Positions 14,924 to 26,886 of a stretch of 64,000 nt of DNA are shown piece after piece. Origin of the DNA: CAZENU01 sp965222125 (lineage in GTDB: Bacteria; Chloroflexota; Dehalococcoidia; Lucifugimonadales; CAZENU01). The translations under genes were made by a program, and so were the position numbers. The stretch lies in the NCBI GenBank assembly GCA_965222125.1, contig CBDCTC010000003.1:396138-460137 (forward strand), given 5' to 3'. Below the pieces are notes generated by a model. That model ran no database searches and was not told the DNA's origin. It saw nothing but the letters and a program-made list of their open reading frames with translations. Each line of letters starts with the position of its first letter. Positions within the stretch are counted from its first letter, which is position 1.

Positions 14924-16047
14924 CCGCGGAACAGCTCGCCCCAGCCGGTCTTCATCGCCTCGCGGACACGCTTGCGGCCCACGAACCGCAGCCAGTAGGC
15001 GTTGTGGTACAGGTTCGAGGCCGCGAACGACCACGGCGCGATCGGCGAACGCAGCAACATGTTCTCCAGGGGCTTCAACGGGCCCCAGTAGATCATCTTC
15101 TGGCCATTGCTGGCGAAGGTGTTCTCTCCGCCCTTGAACCGCCAATTCACCTCGGAGATGTCCTCGCCCACGACGTCGATCCGGTCGACGTCGCCGCACC
15201 CCAGGCCCATCTCGTCGGCCAGCGCTATGAAGCGTATCGACATTGGGTCGAATCCCATGATCTTGGCCGCGACGGCGTCGACTGCCACCTGGTCCGCGCC
15301 GGCGAGTATGACGTTCTTCTCGTGCCAGCGCATCGCCCTGGGCCCCGGGCCGTCTCCCGCGAAGGTCCCGTCCGTGACCGCGAATATCCCGGAATGGATC
15401 TCCTTCTGGATATTCAGCAGGTCGACCAGGGTGTCGTGGATCACGGAGTGGGTCCAGTGGCGTTTACGGTTCAGCAGCCCGCCGAAGGCGTTCTTCATCG
15501 CGCCGGTGATAGTCGTGAACACGTGGGTCTTGACCGTGGGCAGGTGAAGGACGTTCTTGCCGGGGAACATCTCCGGGATCTGGATGCCTTCCGGATATAT
15601 GTCGTCGAGCACCAGCATCTTGGCGCGAGGCTTGTAGGGCACCCACTCGACCGGGGGATAGTCCAGGAACACGCTTTGCAGGCCGTGCTTGCGCTCCACC
15701 GCCTCGTGTTTGTTGTTGGCCGCGCCCTCTCTCGGGTCGACGACAACGGTCCCGTTGTGGGTCGGTATCAGCTCGTCGTAGCCGTCCTCTTTGAGCGTCC
15801 GGATCACGCCGTCGAGCTGCCAGGGGGTCGTCGAGCACGCCGGGTAGTAGTGCTGCCAGGAGATGTTGATCTTCAGCAGCGTCGCCGCGTACCTGGGAAG
15901 GAACGACGAGTAGTCCGCAAGACGCATCGCGCGCGCGACGTCGTCCAGCACCGTGTGGGGCGTCGCGTAGACCACCGCGACCTTGGGAGGGGCCGCCGCG
16001 GCGGCAACGCCGCCCTCGGCGGCCTGCGTCTGGGTAGAGTACGCCAA
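14917..16047 (-). CDS. DUF362 domain protein
   Basis: About 376 residues. The DUF362 core is recognised from LLKINISWQHYYPACSTTPW, HNGTVVVDPR, NVLHLPTVKTHVFTTITGAM and KNAFGGLLNRKRHW, then AGADQVAVDAVAAKIMGFDP. The family is of unknown function and often accompanies iron-sulfur proteins; this copy has no ferredoxin motif. The start is uncertain because no ATG lies near the expected N-terminus. TTG at 16047 is taken as the first suitable codon after the rpoD stop, 77 bp away, and a GTG further in is an alternative. It is downstream of rpoD on the same strand. Confidence 0.75.
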   Translation of the reverse strand: MAYSTQTQAAEGGVAAAAAPPKVAVVYATPHTVLDDVARAMRLADYSSFLPRYAATLLKINISWQHYYPACSTTPWQLDGVIRTLKEDGYDELIPTHNGTVVVDPREGAANNKHEAVERKHGLQSVFLDYPPVEWVPYKPRAKMLVLDDIYPEGIQIPEMFPGKNVLHLPTVKTHVFTTITGAMKNAFGGLLNRKRHWTHSVIHDTLVDLLNIQKEIHSGIFAVTDGTFAGDGPGPRAMRWHEKNVILAGADQVAVDAVAAKIMGFDPMSIRFIALADEMGLGCGDVDRIDVVGEDISEVNWRFKGGENTFASNGQKMIYWGPLKPLENMLLRSPIAPWSFAASNLYHNAYWLRFVGRKRVREAMKTGWGELFRGY

Positions 16048-16124
16048 CGTAGTCTGGGCCTCCGCTGCCGGTGCCCGCCGCCGGCGCCTTCGAGGCGGTC
16101 CGGGCGGATTGGACCGGCGGCCGG

Positions 16125-17648
<1,524 letters not shown>

Positions 17649-17696
17649 AGGTTATTCAACCTCGTCCTTACGGAGCGGCTGGCCCGGGGGTGCTTG

Positions 17697-19484
17697 TTAC
17701 TTGGAAAAAAGCTCTCTTAGTCGGGTATTGACGCCGATGATCTGTTCTTCTAGGTCCCTTGGGGGCGGGAGGCTTTCGTCGTCCGAGGTCAGTAGGCTTT
17801 CCTGGATTTCCTGTAGGTGTCGCTGCTCAAGACGCCGCATCGACTGCTCCAGGGCAGCTTCGGAGGCGGGCCGTCCGATCGGCGTCAGGTCTATCTGCGC
17901 GAGGTGGTCGAGATGCTCATTCAGACTGTCGTCGAGTCGATCTCGCAACTCGTCTATTGTAGTGCAGTCACGCAGACAGGTAAACACTTCTCGGTTCTCC
18001 GTATTGCGAAAATGTTCTGGGCTGAGGTTCTCTGCGAGCGGCCTCAGCTCGGTGCGCTCCACGAGCAGCTTTATCGTGAACTCCTCCAGGGCGTCTCTGC
18101 GATCGGCCGTCAGCGGCGACAGGGCGGCGTCCGGCGGCGTCTCGGCCGCCCGGCGCCTCGGCGCCGTCGCGCGGGGCCGGCCGACGCTCGCCTCGAGGGC
18201 CGCCTCGCTGACGTCGAGCGCCTGCGCGAGCATGCGGAACAGGCGCTCCTGCTCGAACGCGTTGCTCGTCGCCGTGACCAGCGGAAGCAGCGTCTCGGCG
18301 GCCTGGGCCTTACCGGAGTCGCTCGTCAGGTCGTACTTCGAGGCCATGGCGGGTATGGCGAAGTCCGGGAACGGCACGGCCTCGTCGATCAGGCGCTCCC
18401 ACTCCTCCGGCGCCTCGCGGAGCAGCCGGTCCGGGTCGCGGCCGGCGGGAAGCGCCGCGATCTTCAGATCGAGCAGGCGCGACTGATAGAGGGTTCCCAC
18501 CGAACGGCGGCTCTCGACCACTTTCTGCCGCTCGAATACCCGCCACGACGACTCCAGGCTGCGAAGCGTCGCCTCCTGCCCGGCGGCGTCCGGGTCGAGC
18601 GCCAGGACGAAGGTCTCGGCGGCCGACCGTATCAGCCCGACCTGCCGCTCCGTCAGCGCCGTGCCCATCGACGCCACCACGTTGGGGTGCCCGAGCTGAT
18701 GGGCCGCGATCACGTCCATGTAGCCCTCGACGATCACCGCCGTGTTCCGGGCCCGTATCGCCTCGGCAGCACGGTGCAGCCCGTAGAGCATCGTCCGCTT
18801 GTCGAAGACACTCGTCGCCGCGGTGTTGATGTACTTGGGGTCGGACCCGTCAAGCGAGCGGCCTCCGAAGCCGGCCACGCGACCGCGCCGGTCGTGGATC
18901 GGGAACATCAGGCGCCCGTGGAAGAAGTCGCGCACCGAGCCGTCGTCGTCGCGGCGCAGCAGGCCCGCCCTGACGGCGTCTTCGACGTCGAAGCCGAGTG
19001 TTGTAAGGTGGGACTTGAGCTCTTCGCGGCCGGTGGGGCTGGCGCCGAGCTGGAACGCCTCGGCTGTCTTCCGGTCGACGCCGCGCTCCTTCAGATAGTC
19101 CAGGGCGCGTCTCGCGGCCGGCGCTTCAAGCGTCTCCTGGTAGAAGCTCGCCGCCTCCTGGTTGACCCTGAAGAGAACGTCGCCGCGCTCGCGCTCGCCG
19201 CGCTGCTCCAGCTCCACGCCCGTCTTCTGGGCCAGCATCCTGAGCGCGTCGCCGAAGTCGAGCTTCTCCTGGCGCATTACGAAGGAGAACGCGTCTCCGC
19301 CCGTCGAGCAGGCCCCGAAGCAGTGCCAGCTCTGCCGCTCCGGGTTGACGACGAACGACGGTGTCTTCTCCGAGTGGAACGGGCATGGGGCCTTGAAGTT
19401 GCGGCCCGCCTTCCGCAGCGGGACGTACCCCGACACGATGTCGACGATGTCCAGTCTCGCCTTTATGTCGTCGACTGTGCTCAT
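17697..19484 (-). CDS. dnaG: DNA primase
   Basis: A 595-residue primase that makes RNA primers at the replication fork. The zinc-binding CHC2 domain (1-100) has CPFHSEKTPSFVVNPER and HCFGACSTGGDAFSFVM. The catalytic core has HGRLMFPIHDRRGRVAGFGG and the TOPRIM part VIVEGYMDVIAAHQLG (near 265) with LALDPDAAGQEA. The C-terminal 150 residues form the weakly conserved helicase-binding domain. Its ATG follows the stop of the upstream small gene after 1 nt, and rpoD is downstream, so the three form one unit. Confidence 0.96.
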   Translation of the reverse strand: MSTVDDIKARLDIVDIVSGYVPLRKAGRNFKAPCPFHSEKTPSFVVNPERQSWHCFGACSTGGDAFSFVMRQEKLDFGDALRMLAQKTGVELEQRGERERGDVLFRVNQEAASFYQETLEAPAARRALDYLKERGVDRKTAEAFQLGASPTGREELKSHLTTLGFDVEDAVRAGLLRRDDDGSVRDFFHGRLMFPIHDRRGRVAGFGGRSLDGSDPKYINTAATSVFDKRTMLYGLHRAAEAIRARNTAVIVEGYMDVIAAHQLGHPNVVASMGTALTERQVGLIRSAAETFVLALDPDAAGQEATLRSLESSWRVFERQKVVESRRSVGTLYQSRLLDLKIAALPAGRDPDRLLREAPEEWERLIDEAVPFPDFAIPAMASKYDLTSDSGKAQAAETLLPLVTATSNAFEQERLFRMLAQALDVSEAALEASVGRPRATAPRRRAAETPPDAALSPLTADRRDALEEFTIKLLVERTELRPLAENLSPEHFRNTENREVFTCLRDCTTIDELRDRLDDSLNEHLDHLAQIDLTPIGRPASEAALEQSMRRLEQRHLQEIQESLLTSDDESLPPPRDLEEQIIGVNTRLRELFSK

Positions 19485-19485
19485 A

Positions 19486-19860
19486 CTAGCTCGCCGATTC
19501 CGCCTGCGACGCGGCCCGGTACGCGTAGCGGGTGATCTTCGTCATGGGCCGCCGGACGCTGCTCAGGTGCCACGAGATGTGGTCGACCGTCGCCCTGAGG
19601 TCGACGAGGTGGTCTCCGACCGCGCTCCAGTCGGCCTCGGAGCGCACGAGGCGCTCGAGCTGGTCCGCGAGCTCCTTCTGGGCGCCCCACAGGTCTCCGA
19701 GGTCGGTGCTCAGCGCCGCCAGCTCGCCGTCGAGGCTATCGGGCAGCCCCATCTCCTGGAGCTTGGCGACGACGCTGTGGGCGGCCATCCCGGTGCGCCG
19801 CGCGTGCTGCTGGTCCGGCTCCATCGCGTCGCCGTCCCTGCCGTCCGGACCTTCGTTCAT
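19486..19860 (-). CDS. Small protein upstream of dnaG, unknown function
   Basis: A 124-residue, mostly helical acidic protein. GGAG lies about 8 nt before the ATG at 19860, which is why the longer frame running into the repeats is not used. Segment LADQLERLVRSEADWSAVGDHL with VDLRATVDHISWHLSSVRRP suggests a coiled-coil or four-helix bundle. No family is recognised. Its stop lies 1 nt before the dnaG start, so expression is likely linked to primase. Confidence 0.6.
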   Translation of the reverse strand: MNEGPDGRDGDAMEPDQQHARRTGMAAHSVVAKLQEMGLPDSLDGELAALSTDLGDLWGAQKELADQLERLVRSEADWSAVGDHLVDLRATVDHISWHLSSVRRPMTKITRYAYRAASQAESAS

Positions 19861-19895
19861 TCTCAGCTCCTGCCCGTCATTCCCTGCCCTACGCC

Positions 19896-20365
19896 GCCGT
19901 CCGTCATTCCCGCAGCCGGGGGAATCCATCCCCGGCAGGTCGCGCCCGCCGTGGCCCGGCAGGCCGCCCCCGTCGGCCACTCAACCCGTTCACCCCGATC
20001 GAGGTCCCCGCCGTCCGTCATTTCCGCGTTCGCGGGAATCCATCCCCGGTACGACGCGCCCGCCGTGGCCCGGCAGGCCGCCCCCGTCGGCCACTCAACC
20101 CGTTCACCCCGATCGAGGTCCCCGCCGTCCGTCATTTCCGCGTTCGCGGGAATCCATCCCCGGTACGACGCGCCTGCCGTGGCCCGGCAGGCCGCCCCCG
20201 TCGCCCACTCAACCCGTTCACCCCGATCGAGGTCCCCGCCGTCCGTCATTCCCGCGAACGCGGGAATCCATCCCCGGTACGGCGCCCGCCGTGGCCCGGC
20301 AGGCCGCCCCGCCGTCCGTCATTCCCGCGAACGCGGGAATCCATCCCCGGTACGACGCGCCTGCG
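19896..20365. repeat. Tandem array of 114-bp REP-containing units
   Basis: Units starting GCCGTCCGTCATT occur at 19896, 20010, 20124 and 20238, an exact 114-bp period, followed by a shortened unit at 20311. Each holds a REP hairpin (TTCCCGCGAACGCGGGAA or a variant, followed by TCCATCCCCGG), then a spacer with CCCGTTCACCCCGATCGAGG. Because 114 is divisible by 3, spurious long frames cross it on both strands. It fills the gap between two leftward genes. Confidence 0.85.
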
Positions 20366-20379
20366 AAAAACCTCTACTC

Positions 20380-20628
20380 CTACGGGGCCGCGTAGTAGGT
20401 CAGGTACATCGTCCACGGCTCCCTGATGAGCTGAAGAGCCGCCTGCTGCGGCTCGTCCGCCATCTTCTGTATGTTCTGGAAGATGCGCTTCCACAGGTCG
20501 TCGACCTCCAGCTTCCACGGCGCGTACTCCAGCCCGTGGACGTCGCGCTGCATAGCCTCGAGGTGCTGGTGGATGTGCCTGATCTGGTTGCGCACCATAC
20601 GGGTGCGTATCCTGTCGACGACCGTCAT
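20380..20628 (-). CDS. Small helical protein coupled to dgt
   Basis: An 82-residue protein beginning MTVVDRIRTRMVRNQIRHIH. Its ATG overlaps the dgt stop codon (ATGA), so translation is coupled. It is basic at the N-terminus, then has amphipathic helices (DLWKRIFQNIQKMADEPQQ) and an aromatic end PWTMYLTYYAAP. No family is recognised. The coupling suggests it is a partner or regulator of the triphosphohydrolase, which is inference only. Confidence 0.6.
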   Translation of the reverse strand: MTVVDRIRTRMVRNQIRHIHQHLEAMQRDVHGLEYAPWKLEVDDLWKRIFQNIQKMADEPQQAALQLIREPWTMYLTYYAAP

Positions 20629-21728
20629 GCGACCGACCCCAAGCGCCCGCCGAGCGCGTCTGACACTCCGGGCGCGATCTTCTCGGCGGCGCGGATCGCG
20701 TACCAGTCCGTCATCCCCGCGACGTAGTCGACGACGGAGCGCTCGTTGCCCGCGAGCTCCGGGGGGACCTCGTCCGGGTGCTCGCCGTAGTGGGCGTAGA
20801 GCACGCGGATGATGTTCCTTGCCGCCGCTTCCTCCTCCGCTCGGTCCTCGGACAGGTAGACCCGCCGGAACATGAAGTCCCGCATCGCGTTCAGGGCGTC
20901 GCGCACGGCGCGGCTCATCGTGATCGAGGGCCGGCCGCCGTTGGCGGCGGGGCCCTCGCCCGCGGCGGACCACGAGCTCGCCACGATGTCAGTCACCATC
21001 GTAGTTATGCGCTCCGAGTGGCTCTCGCCGAGCGCGTGGATGACCTCGGCCGGCAGCCCGTCGGGACGGAGCATCCCGGCCCGAAACGCGTCCGCGAGGT
21101 CGTGGTTGAGATAGGCGACGGCGTCCGAGACGCGGCATATCTGCCCTTCGAGCGTCAGGTCCTTCGTCAGGGCCGGGTCGAGGAAGTCCCCCTGCGGCTT
21201 GGAGTGGCTCACGATGCCCTGGCGGACCTCCCACGTGAGGTTGAGGCCCGCGCCGTCCTTCTCCAGCCTGTCGACGATCCTGAGGCTCTGCTCGGCGTGT
21301 CGGAAGCCGTCCGGGCAGATCTCGTCCATCTTCTCCTCGCCGGCGTGGCCGAACGGCGTGTGCCCCATGTCGTGGCCGAGCGCGATCGCCTCGGTCAGGT
21401 CCTCGTTCAGGTTGAGCGCCCGGGCGATCGTACGGGCGATCTGGGCGACTTCGAGCGTGTGCGTCAATCGGGTGACGTAGTGGTCGCCGGTCGGGGCGAT
21501 GAACACCTGCGTCTTGTGCTTGAGGCGTCGGAAGGCTTTGGAGTGGATGATCCGGTCGCGGTCGCGCTGGAACTCCGTCCGGATCGGGTCGGGCTCCTCG
21601 GGTCGGGCGCGGCCCCGGCTGCTTGCGGACGTGGCGGCGAACGGCGACAGCGCCCGCTCTCTCTCTTCCAAGCGCGCCCGGACGCTGGCCTGGGTGCGGA
21701 GAAGAGGGTCGAGGGTGGACTGTGGCAC
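20625..21728 (-). CDS. dgt: Deoxyguanosinetriphosphate triphosphohydrolase-like protein
   Basis: A 367-residue HD-domain enzyme of the dNTP triphosphohydrolase family, which splits dNTPs to deoxynucleosides and triphosphate. FQRDRDRIIHSKAFRRLKHK and TRLTHTLEVAQIARTIAR near 70-100 provide the first His. GHDMGHTPFGHAGE gives the HD pair, and SDAVAYLNHDLADAF the distal Asp. The GTG at 21728 is chosen for the GAGGA upstream and the family-typical start; the frame is open further upstream but lacks similarity. An extended -10 lies at 21805-21813. Confidence 0.9.
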   Translation of the reverse strand: MPQSTLDPLLRTQASVRARLEERERALSPFAATSASSRGRARPEEPDPIRTEFQRDRDRIIHSKAFRRLKHKTQVFIAPTGDHYVTRLTHTLEVAQIARTIARALNLNEDLTEAIALGHDMGHTPFGHAGEEKMDEICPDGFRHAEQSLRIVDRLEKDGAGLNLTWEVRQGIVSHSKPQGDFLDPALTKDLTLEGQICRVSDAVAYLNHDLADAFRAGMLRPDGLPAEVIHALGESHSERITTMVTDIVASSWSAAGEGPAANGGRPSITMSRAVRDALNAMRDFMFRRVYLSEDRAEEEAAARNIIRVLYAHYGEHPDEVPPELAGNERSVVDYVAGMTDWYAIRAAEKIAPGVSDALGGRLGSVA

Positions 21729-21804
21729 GGTGATACGGTCCTCGCGTGTCCGCTGCCGCGGGGCCGATTTGGGACCGGCATCCGGCCGCGGCGGGGCTGC
21801 CCCG

Positions 21805-21813
21805 ATTCTAACA
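21805..21813 (-). promoter_or_regulatory. Extended -10 promoter of dgt
   Basis: Read leftward the sequence is TGTTAGAAT, 77 bp before the GTG start. Confidence 0.5.
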
Positions 21814-21992
21814 CAGCGCCCTCTCGCGGGATGGCGCCGGCCGGGCGCCGCGGCCGGGATGCGAACCCCGAACGGGGAGACTGCCGAGCGGCCGCCGATC
21901 AATCCGTTTGCGCGTCCGCTTCGTATATAACAGTGACGACTGATGCTGAATTCTTGTGTACGATGAGATTGCGATGTTCGAGAGCGCGTGAG

Positions 21993-23539
21993 ATGCGGGA
22001 GCATAGTGGCAAACTTGGTGTAAAGGCGCTTCGGCTGGGTGCCGTCGCCGCGACGTTGTCGGTGATGAGTTTGGTCGCGGCGTCCTGCGCGTCACCTACT
22101 TCCCAGGCGCCCGATCCGACGTCGACCCCGACGGCCACGCCGACTGCCATGTGCCATGGGGGAGCAGGCCTCCGCCGATCCGACTCATACTCCCACGGCC
22201 ACGGCGACCCCGCCCGCTTCGGGAGCACAGGACTCCGGCTCCGACCCTGAGGCCACGTCGACCCGACGCCCCCTCCCACGCCGGCGCCTTCAGAGCCTGT
22301 CTCCGAGCCTGAGCCCACGTTGACCCCGACGCCGACGCCGTCGCCTTCGGGGGGGGGGCAGAGGGCCGATCCCGGGCCACTGGCGACGACGACCGTGGCG
22401 GTGACGACTACGCTTGTCGTGGTTTCCGCCCCGCCGCTGGGCGACTGCTTCGCCGGAGCGCTGTCGGAGGACCCTCTGCACTGCTACGTAGTCGAGCGGG
22501 CGGAGACCGAGGGGCGGATAGACGTGATGGCGGTCTACGAGGGTGACGGCCGGCTGTACTTCTCGATCAGCCAGGCTGAGTTGACTGCGGAGTTATTCCG
22601 GTTCATGAGCGAAGAATCGTACGCCTTCTACTACAAGTGGCCTGAGCTCGTTCCGGAGGACAAGTACGCCCATGGCGTGGTCAGCACCTGGACGCGCTTT
22701 CCGACTTGCTATGTTGACAGGGTGTCCTGGGAGCGCCTGGATGCGAGGCGCATTCTGCCACTGCCCAGCGCGTATGAGCGGGTGATGTTGGTGCCCGGGG
22801 GAGAGTCGGGACGTAGCATCGTTCCGGGGTGGGCGTCGTGGCGTCAGGTGTGGCCTCCGGTCTCGGCGCAGCAGGGGGCTGGGGCGCGCGGGACTGCCGG
22901 CGGCTCGGGGTTCGACGTGTCTGGCGTGGACGTGACCAATTTCCCCGAGATCGACGTGAACGTCTGCGTTCGCGAACCCGGCACAGCCTGCAACTTGTGG
23001 CTGCAGTTCCCCGGCGCGGGCATTGCGGGTGCGCAGGGGGGGGCGGATATTACCAGATCAGGAACCCTCCGACGGACGAGGCTGGGCTCGAGGTCATCAG
23101 GCAGAGAGTTAGCCCGTGCTATGACGTAGTTGGCCGGTGTACGTCTATCGATGAGGCTGGCAGGACGATCAATCGCGTCAAGACCTCGACCTCGACGATA
23201 GAGATAATTCCAGTGAAGTACGACTATCGAGACCTGTGGCGCTGGGCGCTTGTTCTGGACCGGTTCGCGGTGTCCGCCGGCAACACCATAGGCGTCATAG
23301 ACGCACGCGTGACCTGGAACTACCAGCTCACCGGGGGCTTGGTGGTATACCCACGGGTCTTCCTGAACGGCTTGAGTCCGGCCGGCGAATTCCAGTATGC
23401 GGATCAACGCGAGATGATCGTGGTAGATACGCGTGGCGATCAGCAGGTAGTGGTCGACGCGCTGCCGGTGCTACTGCCGCCGCTGGGCATACCCGTCGAC
23501 GCGGTGGGGATGGTTTCGCGCAGAACTGACAGCAGCTAG
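21993..23539 (+). pseudogene. Lipoprotein gene broken by frameshifts at G-rich runs
   Basis: The start frame encodes a signal peptide (LRLGAVAATLSVMSLVAASC) with lipobox Cys and a Thr/Pro linker, ending near 22150. Similar linker then continues in the next frame (from GGGGG at 22158), changes again near 22260, and from 22320 reads SEPEPTLTPTPTPSPSGGG followed by a globular domain (DCFAGALSEDPLHCYVVERA) up to 23035. At a run of eight G (23036-23043) the frame changes once more and continues DEAGLEVIRQRVSPCYDVVG to the stop at 23539. Together they outline one lipoprotein of about 500 residues. Alternatives are true decay, slipped-strand phase variation, or homopolymer errors. No family is recognised. 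Confidence 0.6.
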
Positions 23540-24152
23540 CGCTGCCCGGCACGTCCCCGTCCGGGGCTCAGTTGAGATGCGAGAGCATAACCATGAGCTC
23601 GGCAGACAATGCTCCCCGGCGGTGGAAGAGCAGCACATGTGACCTCCCCACCCCTGGATTCCGGCTCAGGGGCCGGAATGACGACCACGCTCTACTGGGA
23701 AGCGGATACAGCCTGCCGTCTTACCCGCGAAAGGAGACCCTTGCGTAACTCCCCTCACGGGAGTGATGGTGTGGGTGCGGCGCCTCCGCCCGTCGTTCCC
23801 GTGGAGACGGGAACCCATCCCCACCCCCTTGCCCTGCATTCCCGCCTGCGGAGACCCTTGCGTAACTCCCCTTTCGGGACGCACACGTGGTGGAGATGCG
23901 CAGATTCCCTAGCTGGGGACCCCACCCCCGGATTCCCGCCTGCGCGGGAATGACGGTTATGCAAGCGTCTCCCTGCGCGGGTAAGACGGTTATGCAAAGG
24001 TCTCCGAACGGGAATCCATCCTCGACAGGATTTGGCCACCATTACACCAGCAGCAGTCCGTGACGCCGGCCGGCCCAATCAGGTGGGGAACCTAGGACGC
24101 CAGCTTCAGGAGAACAAGTAGCGGCCTGCTCGAGTCTGGCGGCCGAGCGGCA
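23540..24152. repeat. Intergenic block of short interspersed repeats
   Basis: No gene is seen. It contains a hairpin repeat near 23650 (GGATTCCGGCTCAGGGGCCG), a half copy of the 123-bp repeat end at 23733-23749, the full 123-bp copy at 23850-23972, another end at 23989-24005, and a further repeat at 24009-24096 related to 33781-33867. Confidence 0.7.
23850..23972. repeat. 123-bp interspersed repeat with inverted ends, copy 2
   Basis: It runs from GGAGACCCTTGCGTAAC to GTTATGCAAGCGTCTCC, the same length as 8208-8330 and similar throughout, including CACGTGGTGGAGATGCGCAG (copy 1 differs at a few bases). It abuts an extra right end at 23989-24005. Confidence 0.7.
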
Positions 24153-25624
<1,472 letters not shown>

Positions 25625-25628
<4 letters not shown>

Positions 25629-26107
25629 CGAATCCGGTCGAGCGTCGCCACGGCCATCGCCGCGATCCCCTCGCCTCGCCCCGCGAACCCGAGGCCGTCC
25701 GTGGTCGTCGCTTTCAGGTTCACCGAATCGGCGGTGACGCCAAGCGGCTCGGCCAGGTTGCGGGAGGCTGCGTCGAGGATCGGACTGAGGCGGGGCGATT
25801 CGGCGACTATTGTAGCATCGACGTACACGGGCCGCCATCCGCGCTCAGCGGCGAGCCTGACCGCCTCCGCCAGCAACGTGAGGCTGACGGCGCCTCGGTA
25901 GCGCTCGTCGTCGGACGGGAAGTGCCGCCCGATGTCTCCGAGCCCGGCGCCGCCCAGGACCGCGTCGACGACGGCGTGCGTCAGGACGTCGCCGTCGGTG
26001 TGACCCAGCAGCCCGCGGTCGAACGGCACCGTTATCCCGCCCAGCACGAGCGGCCGGCCCTCGACCAGCGGATGAACGTCGTATCCTATGCCGGAGCGTG
26101 TCGTCAC
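25625..26107 (-). CDS. ispF: 2-C-methyl-D-erythritol 2,4-cyclodiphosphate synthase
   Basis: A 160-residue enzyme of the MEP isoprenoid pathway. GIGYDVHPLVEGRPLVLGGI carries the metal-binding Asp/His pair, DGDVLTHAVVDAVLGGAGLG the third His, and NLKATTTDGLGFAGRGEGIA the C-terminal signature. It overlaps ispD upstream and cysS downstream by 4 nt each, so the three genes are translationally coupled. Confidence 0.96.
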
Positions 26108-26838
26108 CCCGCGTCACCCGACGAGCGGCCGGCCCTGCGGGCGAGGACGACCTCTGCGACCGCCATGTCCTCGGGCGTGGTCACCTTGAGGTTGTCGTAG
26201 GAGCCCATGAACAGCGTGACCGTCCCTCCGCGCGCCTCGACCATCGCGGCGTCGTCGGTGAAGTCGCCGTCGAAGACGTCGTGGGCGTCCCTGAGCACGG
26301 CCGTCCTGAAGACCTGGGGGGTCTGCGCGGCCCAGAGGCCGTCGCGGTCTATGGTCTTCAGGACCCTGCGGTCCCTGGCGGCGGACTTGATCGTGTCCTT
26401 CACGGGCACGGCGGCTATGGCGGCGCCGTGACGGTGCACGGCGGCGACACCCCGGGCGATCGTCGCCGCGTCGACGCACGGCCTGGCGCCATCGTGGACT
26501 ATCGTGGAGCCGGGGTCCGGCATGCCGGCCAGCCCGATCCGGACCGAGTCCTGGCGGCGCCCGGCGCCCACACGCATGTCGATCACCTTGTCGAGGCCGT
26601 TCTCGTCGACGATCCGCCGGCAGGCCTCGAGGTTGTGCTCGGCCACGACGAGGACGATGACGGAGACGGCGGGTGACGCGTTAAACGCTTCGAGGCTGTA
26701 CAGCAACAGCGGCTTGCCCAGGAGCGGGGCCATGATCTTGTCGAGACCGCCCATCCGGAGGCTGCGCCCGGCCGCGACGACGATCGCCCCGGCCGCGCCG
26801 GGGTAGCCACCCTGTCTCGAGTCTGGAGTCCGTTGCAT
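26104..26838 (-). CDS. ispD: 2-C-methyl-D-erythritol 4-phosphate cytidylyltransferase
   Basis: A 244-residue nucleotidyltransferase making CDP-ME in the MEP pathway. The CTP-binding loop is IVVAAGRSLRMGGLDKIMAP (near 20-40), VIVLVVAEHN is the next strand, and IVHDGARPCVDAATI and VPVKDTIK follow. AAQTPQVFRTAVLRDAH and DDAAMVEARGG complete the family pattern. The final conserved TTPEDMAVAE is present. It heads the ispD-ispF-cysS unit. Confidence 0.94.
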   Translation of the reverse strand: MQRTPDSRQGGYPGAAGAIVVAAGRSLRMGGLDKIMAPLLGKPLLLYSLEAFNASPAVSVIVLVVAEHNLEACRRIVDENGLDKVIDMRVGAGRRQDSVRIGLAGMPDPGSTIVHDGARPCVDAATIARGVAAVHRHGAAIAAVPVKDTIKSAARDRRVLKTIDRDGLWAAQTPQVFRTAVLRDAHDVFDGDFTDDAAMVEARGGTVTLFMGSYDNLKVTTPEDMAVAEVVLARRAGRSSGDAG

Positions 26839-26886
26839 CTGATTTGCTGAGGAGCGGCAGCGCGGCGCGCCGCGTCCCGTGTGGCG

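Noticed and set aside
19863..20249. A 128-codon repetitive frame on the minus strand across the REP array
   Set aside because: It is open only because the repeat unit is a multiple of three; no ribosome-binding site or similarity supports it.
21838..21925. A tRNA-like T-arm (GGGGTTCGCATCCC) on the minus strand
   Set aside because: No matching acceptor stem, anticodon arm or D-arm could be drawn around it.
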